Both the position numbers and the translations under genes were made by a program. Below, one piece after another: positions 1 to 8,764 of a DNA stretch of 64,000 nucleotides. Each line of letters starts with the position of its first letter. The stretch's first letter is position 1. Source of the stretch: CBDCKN01 sp965219035 (GTDB taxonomy: Bacteria; Gemmatimonadota; Gemmatimonadetes; Longimicrobiales; Gaopeijiaceae); NCBI GenBank assembly GCA_965219035.1, contig CBDCMR010000004.1, positions 930,001 to 994,000 on the forward strand. The letters run 5' to 3'. Under the pieces are notes generated by a model that worked only from the letters and a program-made list of their open reading frames with translations, made no database searches and was not told where the DNA came from.

Positions 1-2
1 AC

Positions 3-1940
3 TTCCGGCCGGAAGCCGGCGATACGATGGAGGTCCGGCTGGGCCGATTCTTCGATCAGCTCGACACTATCGCTTCAGCAGGTGATCCGGAGACGCTGCG
101 CCGTTTCCTGTTGGTGTCTTCCGTGGTCGCGAGGTTCGAACAGGCCGCGCTGCTCATGGACGACGAGACACGCGGGCTCCTGCGTACCGCGGCCGTCTCC
201 GGGGCTCGGCAGTACGCCGCCCAGGGAGTCATGGAAGCCAGTCAAGCTCAACAGCTCACGGCGGAGCGGGTCCTGATCCAGGATCCCGACGTGGAGAGCA
301 GGCGCTCGGTATCGAGCAATGGCGTTCTCGCGGGCCGTGAGTTCCAGGACCGGGTCGTCAGTCAGCTCATGACGCCCAGCCCTGAGCTCAGCGAGCTCCT
401 CCGGCTCATCATGATCCGCCACACGGTCTATTCGCTGGACTTCGACCCCTCGACCACCGAGGACGAACGCGAACAGGCCCGGCAGGCGGTCCCCACGACC
501 AAGGGGAACGTGGTGCTGCAGGAGGCCATCGTGAGGGCCAACGAGCCCATCACCCGAGAGGATCTGGCGCGCCTGAACGCGTACGAGGCGGAGTTGCGGC
601 GGCGCCAGCAGCTGGAGGAGCCGGGGCTTCGCTTCGGAGTGATCTTCGGTGCCTTTCTCCTGAACCTGACGATCCTCTCGGTGTTCGGTGTGCTCGTCTA
701 CTTCATCCGCCCTCTGATCTACGCCTCCCTCCGGTGGATCATCCTGCAGGCCGGACTGGTGGTCACGTACTTCGTCCTCGCTCGGCTCGTCGCGGGGAAC
801 GGCCTCCCTCCCGAGGCGTTGCCGGTGGCGTTCGTCACCTTGACCGTGGCAGTCCTCTGGGACTCCAAGATCGCTCTGGTCCTGGGGCTCGTCTTGGCCG
901 TGCTGACGGTCGCGCAGCCCCCATTCGGGGGCACGGATGTGCTATTTCCCATCATGGTCGGTGGGGCCGCGGCCGCCATGAGCGTGCGCGTCGTCCGGCG
1001 CAGGGCGCAGACGTGGGTGTTCGTGGCCATCATCACGGGGGCCTATGCCGTGACCCTTCTGGCCCTGGCTCTTCTGGAGGAGCGCTCGGCTGGGCCGGCC
1101 GCCGCCTCGCTGGGGTGGGCCGGGGCGAACGCGGCCCTGAGCGCGATCATCGCCATGGGCTTCGTGCCCGTCTTCGAGTGGTTCACCGGGATCACCACGG
1201 ACCAGACGCTCCTGGAGTGGGCGGACCCGAACCGCTCGCTCCTGCGGCGTCTGTCCCTGGAGGCGCCCGGGAGCTATGCCCACACGATCAACGTGGCGAA
1301 TCTCGGTGAGGTGGCCGCCAACTCCATCGGGGCCCACGGGCTTCTCTGCCGGGTAGGCCTCTACTACCACGATGTGGGCAAGGTGTTGAAGCCCCACTAC
1401 TTCGTGGAGAACCAACCGGAAGGCAGGAACCCCCACGACAAGCTGAAGCCCGACACTTCGGCCTCCATCGTGCGGGAGCACGTCACCGAGGGCCTCAGGC
1501 TGGCCAGAGAGGAGAAGCTGCCAGAGATCGTCCAGCACTTCATCACCGAACATCACGGCTCTCAGCTCATCGCCTTCTTCCACGAGCGGGCGAAGGAGGA
1601 GTTCGGCGAAGAGAACGTAAACGAGGCCGATTTCCGGTATCCGGGCCCCAAGCCTCAGTCGAAGGAGACGGCCATCGCCATGATGGCGGACTCCATCGAA
1701 TCGGCGACGCGGGTGCTTCAGGAGCCGACGCCCGAGCGGGTGCGGAGCCTGGTCGACGGCATCGTCGAGGGCAAGCAGCAGGACGGGCAGCTCGATGAGG
1801 CTCCTCTGACGTTGCGCGAGATCACCCTGCTCAAGGACACGTTCGTGAAGGTCCTGAGTGGCATCTACCACCACCGCATCGACTACCCGACCACGCAGCA
1901 CCTCACTGAGGCCCTGAGCAGTCCGGCCGACGAAGTCTGA
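3..1940 (+). CDS. pgpH: 7TM-HD family phosphohydrolase, PgpH/YqfF-like (5' end outside window)
   Basis: The frame is open back to base 3, so the N-terminus lies outside the window; the first in-window ATG is at 27. About 200 hydrophilic residues, matching the extracytoplasmic 7TM-HDED region, are followed by about six hydrophobic segments (roughly residues 205-400 counted from base 27) and a cytoplasmic HD domain with AHTINVANLGE and the YHDVGK signature. In this family the HD domain hydrolyses cyclic di-AMP to pApA at the membrane. The family's usual first transmembrane helix and some of the HDED domain are missing here only because of the window edge. ybeY starts 5 bp after the stop, matching the common phoH-yqfF-ybeY gene order, so phoH may lie just upstream. 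The family call is firm; cyclic di-AMP specificity is inferred from the family. Confidence 0.88.
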   Translation, partial: FRPEAGDTMEVRLGRFFDQLDTIASAGDPETLRRFLLVSSVVARFEQAALLMDDETRGLLRTAAVSGARQYAAQGVMEASQAQQLTAERVLIQDPDVESRRSVSSNGVLAGREFQDRVVSQLMTPSPELSELLRLIMIRHTVYSLDFDPSTTEDEREQARQAVPTTKGNVVLQEAIVRANEPITREDLARLNAYEAELRRRQQLEEPGLRFGVIFGAFLLNLTILSVFGVLVYFIRPLIYASLRWIILQAGLVVTYFVLARLVAGNGLPPEALPVAFVTLTVAVLWDSKIALVLGLVLAVLTVAQPPFGGTDVLFPIMVGGAAAAMSVRVVRRRAQTWVFVAIITGAYAVTLLALALLEERSAGPAAASLGWAGANAALSAIIAMGFVPVFEWFTGITTDQTLLEWADPNRSLLRRLSLEAPGSYAHTINVANLGEVAANSIGAHGLLCRVGLYYHDVGKVLKPHYFVENQPEGRNPHDKLKPDTSASIVREHVTEGLRLAREEKLPEIVQHFITEHHGSQLIAFFHERAKEEFGEENVNEADFRYPGPKPQSKETAIAMMADSIESATRVLQEPTPERVRSLVDGIVEGKQQDGQLDEAPLTLREITLLKDTFVKVLSGIYHHRIDYPTTQHLTEALSSPADEV

Positions 1941-1945
1941 GCCGA

Positions 1946-2377
1946 TTGGAGGTTCAGGTCTCGCTCGGTGCCGCGGAGGGCGTGTCCGAGGATCTGCTTC
2001 GCTCTGCCGTGGACTTGGTCTTGCGTGACGCCGGCGTCACCGACGGTGAGATCTCACTTGCCCTCCTCGACGACCAGGCCATCCGTGAGCTCAATCGCAC
2101 CTACCTTGGGCTGGACCGGCCCACCGACGTCATCGCTTTCGCGCTCCACGAAGAGGGTGAGTCCTTGCTCGGAGACATCTACGTCGGGCACGAGCGGGCG
2201 GTGCGTCAGGCCGGTGAGATGGCCGTTCCCCTGATCGAGGAGCTCGTGCGCCTGGCGATCCACGGCACGCTCCATGTCTTGGGACACGGTCATCCCGAGA
2301 CCGACGCTCGCTTCGAAAGCGAGATGTTTCGGCTCCAGGAGCGACTTCTACGGGAGCTACTGGACGAAGCGTCTTGA
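1946..2377 (+). CDS. ybeY: Endoribonuclease YbeY
   Basis: A 143-aa protein of normal YbeY length. Near the C-terminus it has the zinc-binding motif HGTLHVLGHGHPETD, equivalent to the family HGxLHLxGYDH. The middle residues differ (GHGH rather than GYDH), but all three histidines are kept. The PTDVIAF segment before it is also typical. YbeY is a single-strand endoribonuclease used in 16S rRNA 3'-end maturation and ribosome quality control. The start is a TTG five bases after the pgpH stop, consistent with translational coupling; no in-frame ATG sits nearby. mgtE follows closely, so the three genes are likely co-transcribed. Confidence 0.93.
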   Translation: MEVQVSLGAAEGVSEDLLRSAVDLVLRDAGVTDGEISLALLDDQAIRELNRTYLGLDRPTDVIAFALHEEGESLLGDIYVGHERAVRQAGEMAVPLIEELVRLAIHGTLHVLGHGHPETDARFESEMFRLQERLLRELLDEAS

Positions 2378-2396
2378 GCGCCCCACTCTCCGGGGC

Positions 2397-3764
2397 ATGA
2401 GCACCAGCCAGACTCAGGATTCTCTCGATCTCTGGGAGCGCATGGCCACCCTCGTCGACCAGGGCGACGTGGGGGCCTTGGAGGCGTTTCTGGCCGAGTT
2501 CCATCCTTCGGATATCGCCGATGTAGTGGAGTCGGTGGACGAGGAGACGCGCCTGGCCCTGGTGCGCGCCCTTCCGGCGGAGCTCGCATCCGAGGCCCTG
2601 GCCGAGATGGAGGAGGGGGATGCCCGGGCGGAGCTCCTGGTTGCTCTGGAGCCCACCGAGGGCGCGGAGCTCCTCCACGAGCTCTCCGACGACGATGCGG
2701 CTGACCTCATCGGAGAGCTGGAGCCTGAGGACCAGGACCGCATCCTGGCGGAGCTTCCGGCCGACGAGGCCGGAGAGATCCGGGACCTTCTCCAATACCA
2801 CGAGGAGACCGCCGGCGGCATCATGACCACGGCACTGGTCTCGGTGTTGGGCACTGTCACCGCGGCGGAGGCCATCGGGGCGGTGCGGGTGCAGGGCCGC
2901 GAGATGGAGAACTTCTACACCGTGTTCGTCGTCGACGGCGAGTCCCGGCTGCTGGGCACCGTTCCCCTGGACGATCTGATCCTCGCGGAAACGAACGAGC
3001 CCGTCGAGAACCTGGTGGAGCCCGTCGTCGCTTCGGTGACTCCCAATGCAGACCAGGAGGACGTGGGGCACCTGATCAGCCGCTACAACCTCGTGTCCAT
3101 CCCCGTGGTCTCGGAGGACGGGATCCTTCTGGGGCGGGTGACCTTCGACGACGTCATCGACGTTCTCGAAGCGGAGACTACCGAGGACCTGCTCCTCTTT
3201 TCCGGCGTGTCCGACGACGAGGAGCTGCGCGGGAGCTCGCGGGACGCGGTCCGAACCCGGCTTCCCTGGCTTCTCCTGAACACCTTGACGGCCAGCTTCG
3301 CTGCCGCCGTGGTCTGGTTCTTCCGGGACCAGATCGCCGCCGCCGCCCTCCTCGCCGTGGCGATGCCGGTAGTAGCCGGTCTCGGCGGCAATGCCGGCCA
3401 GCAGGCGCTGGCCGTGACGATCCGCCGGCTGGCCACGTCGGGTGGCCCCCTGGAGAGCCGCGACCATGTGGTCGGCAAGGAGCTCCAGGTGGCGCTGCTA
3501 AACGGTGCGGTCATCGGTGCGGTCGTGGCCGCTGGCGCCGCGGCCCTTGCCGATGTCACGGGCGCCGACCCCCGGCTCGGGCTCGTGGTGCTGCTCGCCA
3601 TGTGGGGAAACATCGCCATGGCCGGGTTCGCCGGCTCCTTCATTCCGACATTCCTTGACCGCAGAGGACAGGATCCAGCCGTGGCATCGACGGTCTTCCT
3701 CACGGCTCTCACGGACATGACGGGCTTCCTGCTGCTCCTCGGGCTCGCGACCGTGATGCTGTGA
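2397..3764 (+). CDS. mgtE: Magnesium transporter MgtE
   Basis: A 455-aa protein with the complete MgtE architecture. An acidic N-domain of MgtE_N repeats occupies about residues 15-125, two CBS domains about 135-260, and a five-helix membrane domain the rest, with the conserved pore segment VVAGLGGNAGQQ. It takes up Mg2+, and the N and CBS domains gate the pore when cytosolic Mg2+ is high. The frame is open upstream into ybeY, but the ATG at 2397 gives the family's normal N-terminus and sits 19 bp after the ybeY stop. The stop codon is at the very edge of a downstream inverted-repeat element, which begins at 3763 inside the TGA, so that element may have inserted exactly at the gene end. Confidence 0.93.
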   Translation: MSTSQTQDSLDLWERMATLVDQGDVGALEAFLAEFHPSDIADVVESVDEETRLALVRALPAELASEALAEMEEGDARAELLVALEPTEGAELLHELSDDDAADLIGELEPEDQDRILAELPADEAGEIRDLLQYHEETAGGIMTTALVSVLGTVTAAEAIGAVRVQGREMENFYTVFVVDGESRLLGTVPLDDLILAETNEPVENLVEPVVASVTPNADQEDVGHLISRYNLVSIPVVSEDGILLGRVTFDDVIDVLEAETTEDLLLFSGVSDDEELRGSSRDAVRTRLPWLLLNTLTASFAAAVVWFFRDQIAAAALLAVAMPVVAGLGGNAGQQALAVTIRRLATSGGPLESRDHVVGKELQVALLNGAVIGAVVAAGAAALADVTGADPRLGLVVLLAMWGNIAMAGFAGSFIPTFLDRRGQDPAVASTVFLTALTDMTGFLLLLGLATVML

Positions 3765-3790
3765 AGGCTGTTGAAGCAGTACAGTGGGTC
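3763..3790 (+). repeat. Left terminal inverted repeat of the 491-bp element
   Basis: This 28-bp arm pairs with 4226-4253 with only two mismatches. It starts within the mgtE stop codon and runs into a palindrome (GTGGGTCGCGCGACCCAC) at its inner edge. Confidence 0.7.
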
Positions 3791-4225
3791 GCGCGACCCA
3801 CGCCTTCGGCGTGGGTGCCCGTGCTTGCGCGTGTTCAGACAACGTCGCGGACTTGATGTTCGGCGTTGTACAGTGCTTCCCGCGGCACCTGAGCCGAAGG
3901 CGAAGAACGAACGACGACGAGGGTCAACAACGCGAAGCGTTGTCGGCCGAGCTACGGCGAGGAGGAGAGACGCAGTATCAACCGCACGGGCACCGCGGCC
4001 GAAGGCCGTGGTCACCCTGTGCCAAAACAGAATAGTTGATATGAACGTACGTGTTCGTGGGTTGCGGTGGCACGGCCCAGACCGCGCTTCGCGCGGCGCC
4101 TCCGTTGTTGGAGCTCCTAACCGTAGCGACGGCTATGGCGTCGTCGCTCCGACCCACGCTGTCGCGCGGGTACCCCGGATCTGGGGCCGTGGCATCCCGG
4201 GTACCCGTGCGTCAGCACGGGTGGC

Positions 4226-4253
4226 GACCCGCTGTACTTCTTCAACAGCCTTC
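4226..4253 (-). repeat. Right terminal inverted repeat of the 491-bp element
   Basis: The reverse complement of this arm matches 3763-3790 at 26 of 28 bases. It ends five bases before the GTG start of ubiB, so any native leader or ribosome-binding site of ubiB would have been displaced by the element. Confidence 0.7.
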
Positions 4254-4258
4254 TTGTT

Positions 4259-5920
4259 GTGAAGCGCCTCTTCAGGGGGATTCGGGTTCTCACAGGGCTT
4301 TCGCCTTTTGTGGTGGCTTTCCTGCGAGACCGGAAGCGGTGGATCATTCTGGGGCGCCCCGCCCGGCGCAGCGAGCGCCATCATCGGCGGAGGGCGCACA
4401 AGCTGGTGGCCCGGGTGGCGGGTCTCGGCCCCACTTTCATCAAGCTCGCGCAACTGCTTTCGGCCAGGGCCGACATCTTTCCCGAGCCGTACCTGACCGC
4501 CATCGGGATGCTCCAGGATCAGGCGCCGCCGGACCCGCCGGACCAGATCATCGCTCTGCTCGAGGAGGATCTCGAGCGTTCGGTGGACGAGGCCTTCGAC
4601 GAGTTCGAGCGAGAGCCCATGGCGGCGGCGAGCCTTGGCCAGGTCCACGGTGCCGTCGTGGCGGGTCGCGATGTGGTGGTAAAGATCCTGCGGCCCGGGG
4701 TGGAAGAGCTGGTGGCCCTAGATCTCGACATCGGCTTCACGCTCCTCTACTGGCTCAACATCCTCTTCCCCAACCATCACATCCAGGCTCTGACGAACGT
4801 GGTGCGGGAATTCTCGCACCGCGTTCGGGAGGAGATGGACTTCCACCACGAAGCCGACAACATCGATCGCTTCCGGCGGCACTTCAGGGACGAGCCCAAG
4901 GTCAGGGCCCCCGAAGTACTGCCTGACTACACTCGACGCCGGGTCCTGGTGATGGAGCGCTGTACCGGGACGAAGATCGATCAGCTGGACGACCTCTTCG
5001 CGTCGGGCCGTCTCCGGTTCACGGAGCTGATGGAGAGTCTCACCGGCCTCTACCTCCGGATGATGATGGTGGATGGATTCCTCCACGCGGATCCCCATCC
5101 GGGCAATCTCCTGGTGGAGGAGGACGGGACCATCGTCGTCCTCGACTGGGGAATGGTCCTCGACGTGCCTCGCTGGACCCGGGACTGTATCCTCGATCTC
5201 GCCTTGGCGGTCGAGCGAGACGACCTGGACGGGATGATCAACGGCATGTACCGGCTCGGCATGATCAGTCCCGAGGTCTCCAGGGGCGAGATCCGGGAGG
5301 CGGCTACGGAGATACTCGCCATCATGGCCCGGGTGCGGATCTCGAACCGGGACCGCATCGAGGAGATGGTCCACGAGATCTTCGACACGTTCTACACGTG
5401 GCCTATAATGCTTCCCCAGGAGCTCGTCTACTTCTTCAGGACCTCGGCCCTCCTGGAGGGGCTCGGGATCCGTTACGACCGGAATTTCGACGGCCTCGGC
5501 GTGCTGAAACGGGTGGTCCGAGACGTGCGGGGCGAGATCGTGAAGACGGCAGCCCGCCAGCCGGTCGCCGTCGCCAGGGACCTGCTCGGCGAGGCTCAGA
5601 CGGCCCTCCGCACGATGGTGGACCTTCTGACTCGGGCCGAGCGTGAGGAGCTCCGGGTCCGCGTGCATCCCCGAGACATTCAGGGCCAGGAGCGCTTCCT
5701 GCACCTCCAGGCCCGTCGCATCAGCCTCAGTATCTTCGCCACCGCCACGGCCGTCATCTCGTCGATCCTCTACATCTCGGTGCGGAGTGTGTGGCTACTT
5801 GTGGCGGGACTCGCCGTGGCGCTCCTCATGTTCGTGCTGGTGTTCTTCATCCCGACGCACCTTCTCGAGAATCCCCTGCGTCACGCCCGGCGCATCCGTC
5901 CTGGTGAGCGCGACCGGTGA
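4259..5920 (+). CDS. ubiB: ABC1/ADCK/UbiB-family atypical kinase
   Basis: A 553-aa protein with the UbiB protein-kinase-like fold: LGPTFIKLAQLL near residue 57, the alanine-rich loop AAASLGQVHGA, the active-site strand HADPHPGN and LDWGMV in place of DFG. Two hydrophobic helices close the C-terminus, as expected for a membrane-anchored UbiB. The family supports isoprenoid quinone biosynthesis through ATPase activity. The signature KxGQ motif reads KLAQ (residues 62-65), with Ala for Gly. The GTG start lies five bases after the upstream repeat element and has no clear Shine-Dalgarno sequence. The next gene overlaps by 4 bp, so translation is probably coupled. The exact substrate cannot be told from sequence. 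Confidence 0.87.
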   Translation: MKRLFRGIRVLTGLSPFVVAFLRDRKRWIILGRPARRSERHHRRRAHKLVARVAGLGPTFIKLAQLLSARADIFPEPYLTAIGMLQDQAPPDPPDQIIALLEEDLERSVDEAFDEFEREPMAAASLGQVHGAVVAGRDVVVKILRPGVEELVALDLDIGFTLLYWLNILFPNHHIQALTNVVREFSHRVREEMDFHHEADNIDRFRRHFRDEPKVRAPEVLPDYTRRRVLVMERCTGTKIDQLDDLFASGRLRFTELMESLTGLYLRMMMVDGFLHADPHPGNLLVEEDGTIVVLDWGMVLDVPRWTRDCILDLALAVERDDLDGMINGMYRLGMISPEVSRGEIREAATEILAIMARVRISNRDRIEEMVHEIFDTFYTWPIMLPQELVYFFRTSALLEGLGIRYDRNFDGLGVLKRVVRDVRGEIVKTAARQPVAVARDLLGEAQTALRTMVDLLTRAEREELRVRVHPRDIQGQERFLHLQARRISLSIFATATAVISSILYISVRSVWLLVAGLAVALLMFVLVFFIPTHLLENPLRHARRIRPGERDR

Positions 5921-7011
5921 CCGAAGAGCTCCTGAAGCCGCTCCCCGACGAGCTCGAATCGCTGCTCGATCGGTTCCGAGCAGGAAAGCGCGTGGCCCTG
6001 GCGAGGGCCATTTCGGTGATCGAGGGCGAGCGCCCGTCCTTTCAGGGCTTTCTGCACCGCGCACTCGATCAGGGGCCCCAGGCACGCCGTGTGGGGATGA
6101 CCGGCCCGCCGGGTGCAGGGAAGTCCAGCCTCATCGCCGATCTCGCGACCCTGTGCCGCTCCCAGGGTGACGAGGTGGGCATCGTGGCGGTGGACCCCAC
6201 GTCGCCGTACTCGGGAGGCGCGCTCCTGGGTGATCGGATCCGCATGAACGACCTGTCGACCGACAAGGGGATCTTCATCCGCTCCATGGCGACCCGTGGC
6301 TCCTTGGGAGGGCTTGCCACCACCACCAAGGAGATCATCGACCTCATGGATGCGTTCGGGTTCGGCCGCATAATGGTCGAGACGGTGGGTGTGGGTCAGA
6401 CCGAGCTTGAGATCACGGGGGCGGCGGACACGGTCGTGGTCGTTCTCGTGCCGGAGTCAGGCGACGGCATCCAGGCCATGAAGGCGGGGCTCATGGAGAT
6501 CGCCGACATCTTCGTGGTGAACAAGGCCGACCGGCCCGGAGCGGACCGCCTGCTCAAGGATCTGCGGGTGGCGCTGCACCTGAGGGCAGGGAAGGCCCTG
6601 AGTGGCGTGCCCGCCCACCACGGCGTCGATCTGTCGCGTCTGGGCAAGAAAAGGCAAGTCACCCCCGATCCGGAGGTAGAGGAGGGGCCTGCCTGGGAGA
6701 TCCCGGTCCTCAAGACCGTGGCCCAGACGGGTGAGGGGGTTCCAGAGCTTCTGGCCGCCATCGACGAGCACGGGGCGTTTGTGAGCGAGTCAGGGGAGCT
6801 CGGGGCGCGGCGCAGAGCCAGGGCGGCCGTCAGGGTTCGAGAGGTGGCCGACCGGGAGCTCCGCGGAATCTTGTGGGGGAGCGAGAGCACGGCTGTTCTC
6901 CTGGAGGAAGGTCTGGACCGGATCCAGCACGGTGAAGCGACTCCCTACTCAGTCTCATCGTCCATCCTGAGCGATCTGTTGAACCGGGACATTTCCGCTG
7001 AAAATGGGTAG
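5917..7011 (+). CDS. meaB: MeaB/ArgK-family G-protein chaperone of B12-dependent mutase
   Basis: A 364-aa P-loop GTPase with Walker A GPPGAGKSS near residue 69, the metal-binding DPTSPYSGGALLGDRIRM stretch and ETVGVGQTE, which are hallmarks of the MeaB/MMAA family. These proteins guard acyl-CoA mutases: they gate adenosylcobalamin loading and release inactivated cofactor. The GTG start overlaps the ubiB stop by 4 bp, and the mutase large subunit starts 9 bp after this stop, which strongly supports the role. Length is normal. Confidence 0.93.
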   Translation: MTEELLKPLPDELESLLDRFRAGKRVALARAISVIEGERPSFQGFLHRALDQGPQARRVGMTGPPGAGKSSLIADLATLCRSQGDEVGIVAVDPTSPYSGGALLGDRIRMNDLSTDKGIFIRSMATRGSLGGLATTTKEIIDLMDAFGFGRIMVETVGVGQTELEITGAADTVVVVLVPESGDGIQAMKAGLMEIADIFVVNKADRPGADRLLKDLRVALHLRAGKALSGVPAHHGVDLSRLGKKRQVTPDPEVEEGPAWEIPVLKTVAQTGEGVPELLAAIDEHGAFVSESGELGARRRARAAVRVREVADRELRGILWGSESTAVLLEEGLDRIQHGEATPYSVSSSILSDLLNRDISAENG

Positions 7012-7020
7012 ACTTCGACC

Positions 7021-8745
7021 ATGTCCACTCTTGAACGGGATATGACGTCTCCCGGCGACCTGATGGAGCAGGTGGCCGAGCAGAAGGCCGAGATCGAGCG
7101 GCTACGGGACCAGCTGAAGGCGTGGGAGGAGGAGTTCGAGGCGACGCCAGCGCGGGACGGGCTCTTCACGACTCTCTCCGGTATGGAGGTAAAGCCGCTC
7201 TATACGCCGGCCGACCGGGCAGGGGCTGAGAGCTACGAGGATGCCCTGGGGGTTCCCGGCCGGTTTCCGTTCACTCGTGGTCCCTACTCGACCATGTACC
7301 GCACGCGCCTCTGGACCATGCGTCAATTCGCGGGCTTCGCCACGGCCGAGGAGACGAACGAGCGGTACAGGTACCTTCTGAACCACGGTACCACGGGCCT
7401 GTCCGTGGCCTTCGACTTTCCCACCCTGATGGGCTACGACAGCGACCACCCGCGCTCTCTGGGGGAGGTGGGTGTCTGCGGGGTGGCCATCTCATCCCTG
7501 CACGACATGGAGACGCTTTTCGAGGGCATCCCCCTCGACCAGGTCTCGGTCTCCATGACCATCAACGGGCCGGCCGTCATCCTCTACTGCTTCTACGTGG
7601 CGGCGGCCGAGCGGCAAGGCATCTCGCCGGATAGGCTCCGAGGTACCGTCCAGAACGACATCCTCAAGGAGTACCAGGCGCAGCACGCCTGGATCTTCCC
7701 GCCGGAGCCTGCGCTGCGCTGCATCGTCGACATGTTCGAGTGGTGCTCGGAGCACGCGCCCAAATACAACCCGATCTCCATCTCCGGCTACCACATTCGG
7801 GAGGCCGGTGCCACGGCCGCCCAGGAGCTGGCGTTCACGCTGAGGAACGGCTTCGAGTACGTGGAGAGGGGAATAGAGCGGGGCCTGGACGTGAACCGCT
7901 TCGCTCCACGGCTCTCGTTCTTCTTCGACGTCCACAACGACTTCTTCGAGGAGATCGCGAAGTTCCGGGCGGCGCGACGGATCTGGGCTCGGGCCATGCG
8001 CGACGAATACGGCGCCACGAATCCGGACGCGTGGAGGCTCCGTACCCACGCACAGACTGCCGGGGTGAGCCTCATGGCGCAGCAGCCCGAGAACAACATC
8101 GTGCGCGTTGCCTACCAGGCCATGGCCGCCGTGCTGGGTGGAACCCAATCCCTGCACACGAACTCCATGGACGAGACCCTGGCGCTCCCGACGGAGAAGA
8201 CCGTCCGGATCGCGCTTCGCACACAGCAGATCCTCGCCTACGAGAGCGGCGTGGCCAACACCATCGATCCGCTGGCGGGCTCCTATTACGTGGAGTCCCT
8301 TACGGACCGGCTCGAGGTCGAGGCCCTCGACCTCTTCCGGCAGATCGACGAGCTGGGCGGGGTCGTTCCGGGCATCGAGACGGGCTTCTTCCAATCCGAG
8401 ATCGCGAACTCGGCCCTACGCCAGCAGGACGAAGTGGAGTCGTCCAGGCGGCTGGTGGTGGGCATGAACGAGTTCACCGAGGGCTCGGAGGACATCGAGA
8501 TCGATACCCTCAAGATCGATGCGTCCGTGGAGGAGCGTCAGAGTCGGCGCATGGCCGAGCTTCGAGCCCTCAGGGACGACGACCGCGTGCAGGAGACCTT
8601 ACAGACCCTCGAAGCTGTGTGTCGCGACGGTGGCAACGTGGTGCCGGCGATCCTCGACTGTGTACGGGCCGACTGCACGTTGTACGAGATCCGGCATGCC
8701 ATGGAGGTGGTCTTCGGAAACTACAAGGAGCCCGTCTTCTTTTAG
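7021..8745 (+). CDS. Adenosylcobalamin-dependent acyl-CoA mutase, catalytic (large) subunit
   Basis: A 574-aa TIM-barrel mutase chain without a fused B12-binding domain; the B12 subunit is at 9386. It begins with a short coiled-coil-like segment (residues 15-40). Diagnostic stretches are RGPYSTMYRTRLWTMRQFAG (from residue 86), SISGYHIREAGATAAQE and TQSLHTNSMDE. It would interconvert branched and linear acyl-CoAs by radical rearrangement. In methylmalonyl-CoA mutase an Arg (Arg207 in the Propionibacterium enzyme) holds the substrate carboxylate; here the aligned residue in EYQAQHAWIFPP is Gln221, as in isobutyryl-CoA mutase. The substrate is therefore probably not methylmalonyl-CoA, although this rests on a by-eye alignment. 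MeaB upstream and the carboxyltransferase downstream fit acyl-CoA catabolism. Confidence 0.9.
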   Translation: MSTLERDMTSPGDLMEQVAEQKAEIERLRDQLKAWEEEFEATPARDGLFTTLSGMEVKPLYTPADRAGAESYEDALGVPGRFPFTRGPYSTMYRTRLWTMRQFAGFATAEETNERYRYLLNHGTTGLSVAFDFPTLMGYDSDHPRSLGEVGVCGVAISSLHDMETLFEGIPLDQVSVSMTINGPAVILYCFYVAAAERQGISPDRLRGTVQNDILKEYQAQHAWIFPPEPALRCIVDMFEWCSEHAPKYNPISISGYHIREAGATAAQELAFTLRNGFEYVERGIERGLDVNRFAPRLSFFFDVHNDFFEEIAKFRAARRIWARAMRDEYGATNPDAWRLRTHAQTAGVSLMAQQPENNIVRVAYQAMAAVLGGTQSLHTNSMDETLALPTEKTVRIALRTQQILAYESGVANTIDPLAGSYYVESLTDRLEVEALDLFRQIDELGGVVPGIETGFFQSEIANSALRQQDEVESSRRLVVGMNEFTEGSEDIEIDTLKIDASVEERQSRRMAELRALRDDDRVQETLQTLEAVCRDGGNVVPAILDCVRADCTLYEIRHAMEVVFGNYKEPVFF

Positions 8746-8764
8746 TGACTCAGATTCTGGGGAC

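Larger units (their letters stand above)
3763..4253. mobile_element. 491-bp element bounded by 28-bp inverted repeats, MITE-like or structured RNA
   Basis: The gap between mgtE and ubiB is bounded by 28-bp inverted repeats at 3763-3790 and 4226-4253 that match at 26 of 28 positions. The outer end reads GAAGGCTGTTGAAG. The interior is full of perfect hairpins with 3-4 base loops, for example at 3797-3817 (9-bp stem), around 3935-3950, around 3992-4013 and at 4204-4221. No transposase or convincing protein is encoded; the open frames that cross it have no recognisable content. The layout fits a non-autonomous transposable element. The GGCTGTTGAA-type end resembles, from memory, ends of some IS1182-like elements, which I cannot verify here. 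The alternative is a large structured RNA. No clear target duplication was found. Confidence 0.6.

Noticed and set aside
3771..4262. Plus-strand open frame of 163 aa across the gap before ubiB
   Set aside because: It is a shadow of the inverted-repeat element; the protein has no recognisable motif and is Arg-rich from GC-rich hairpins.
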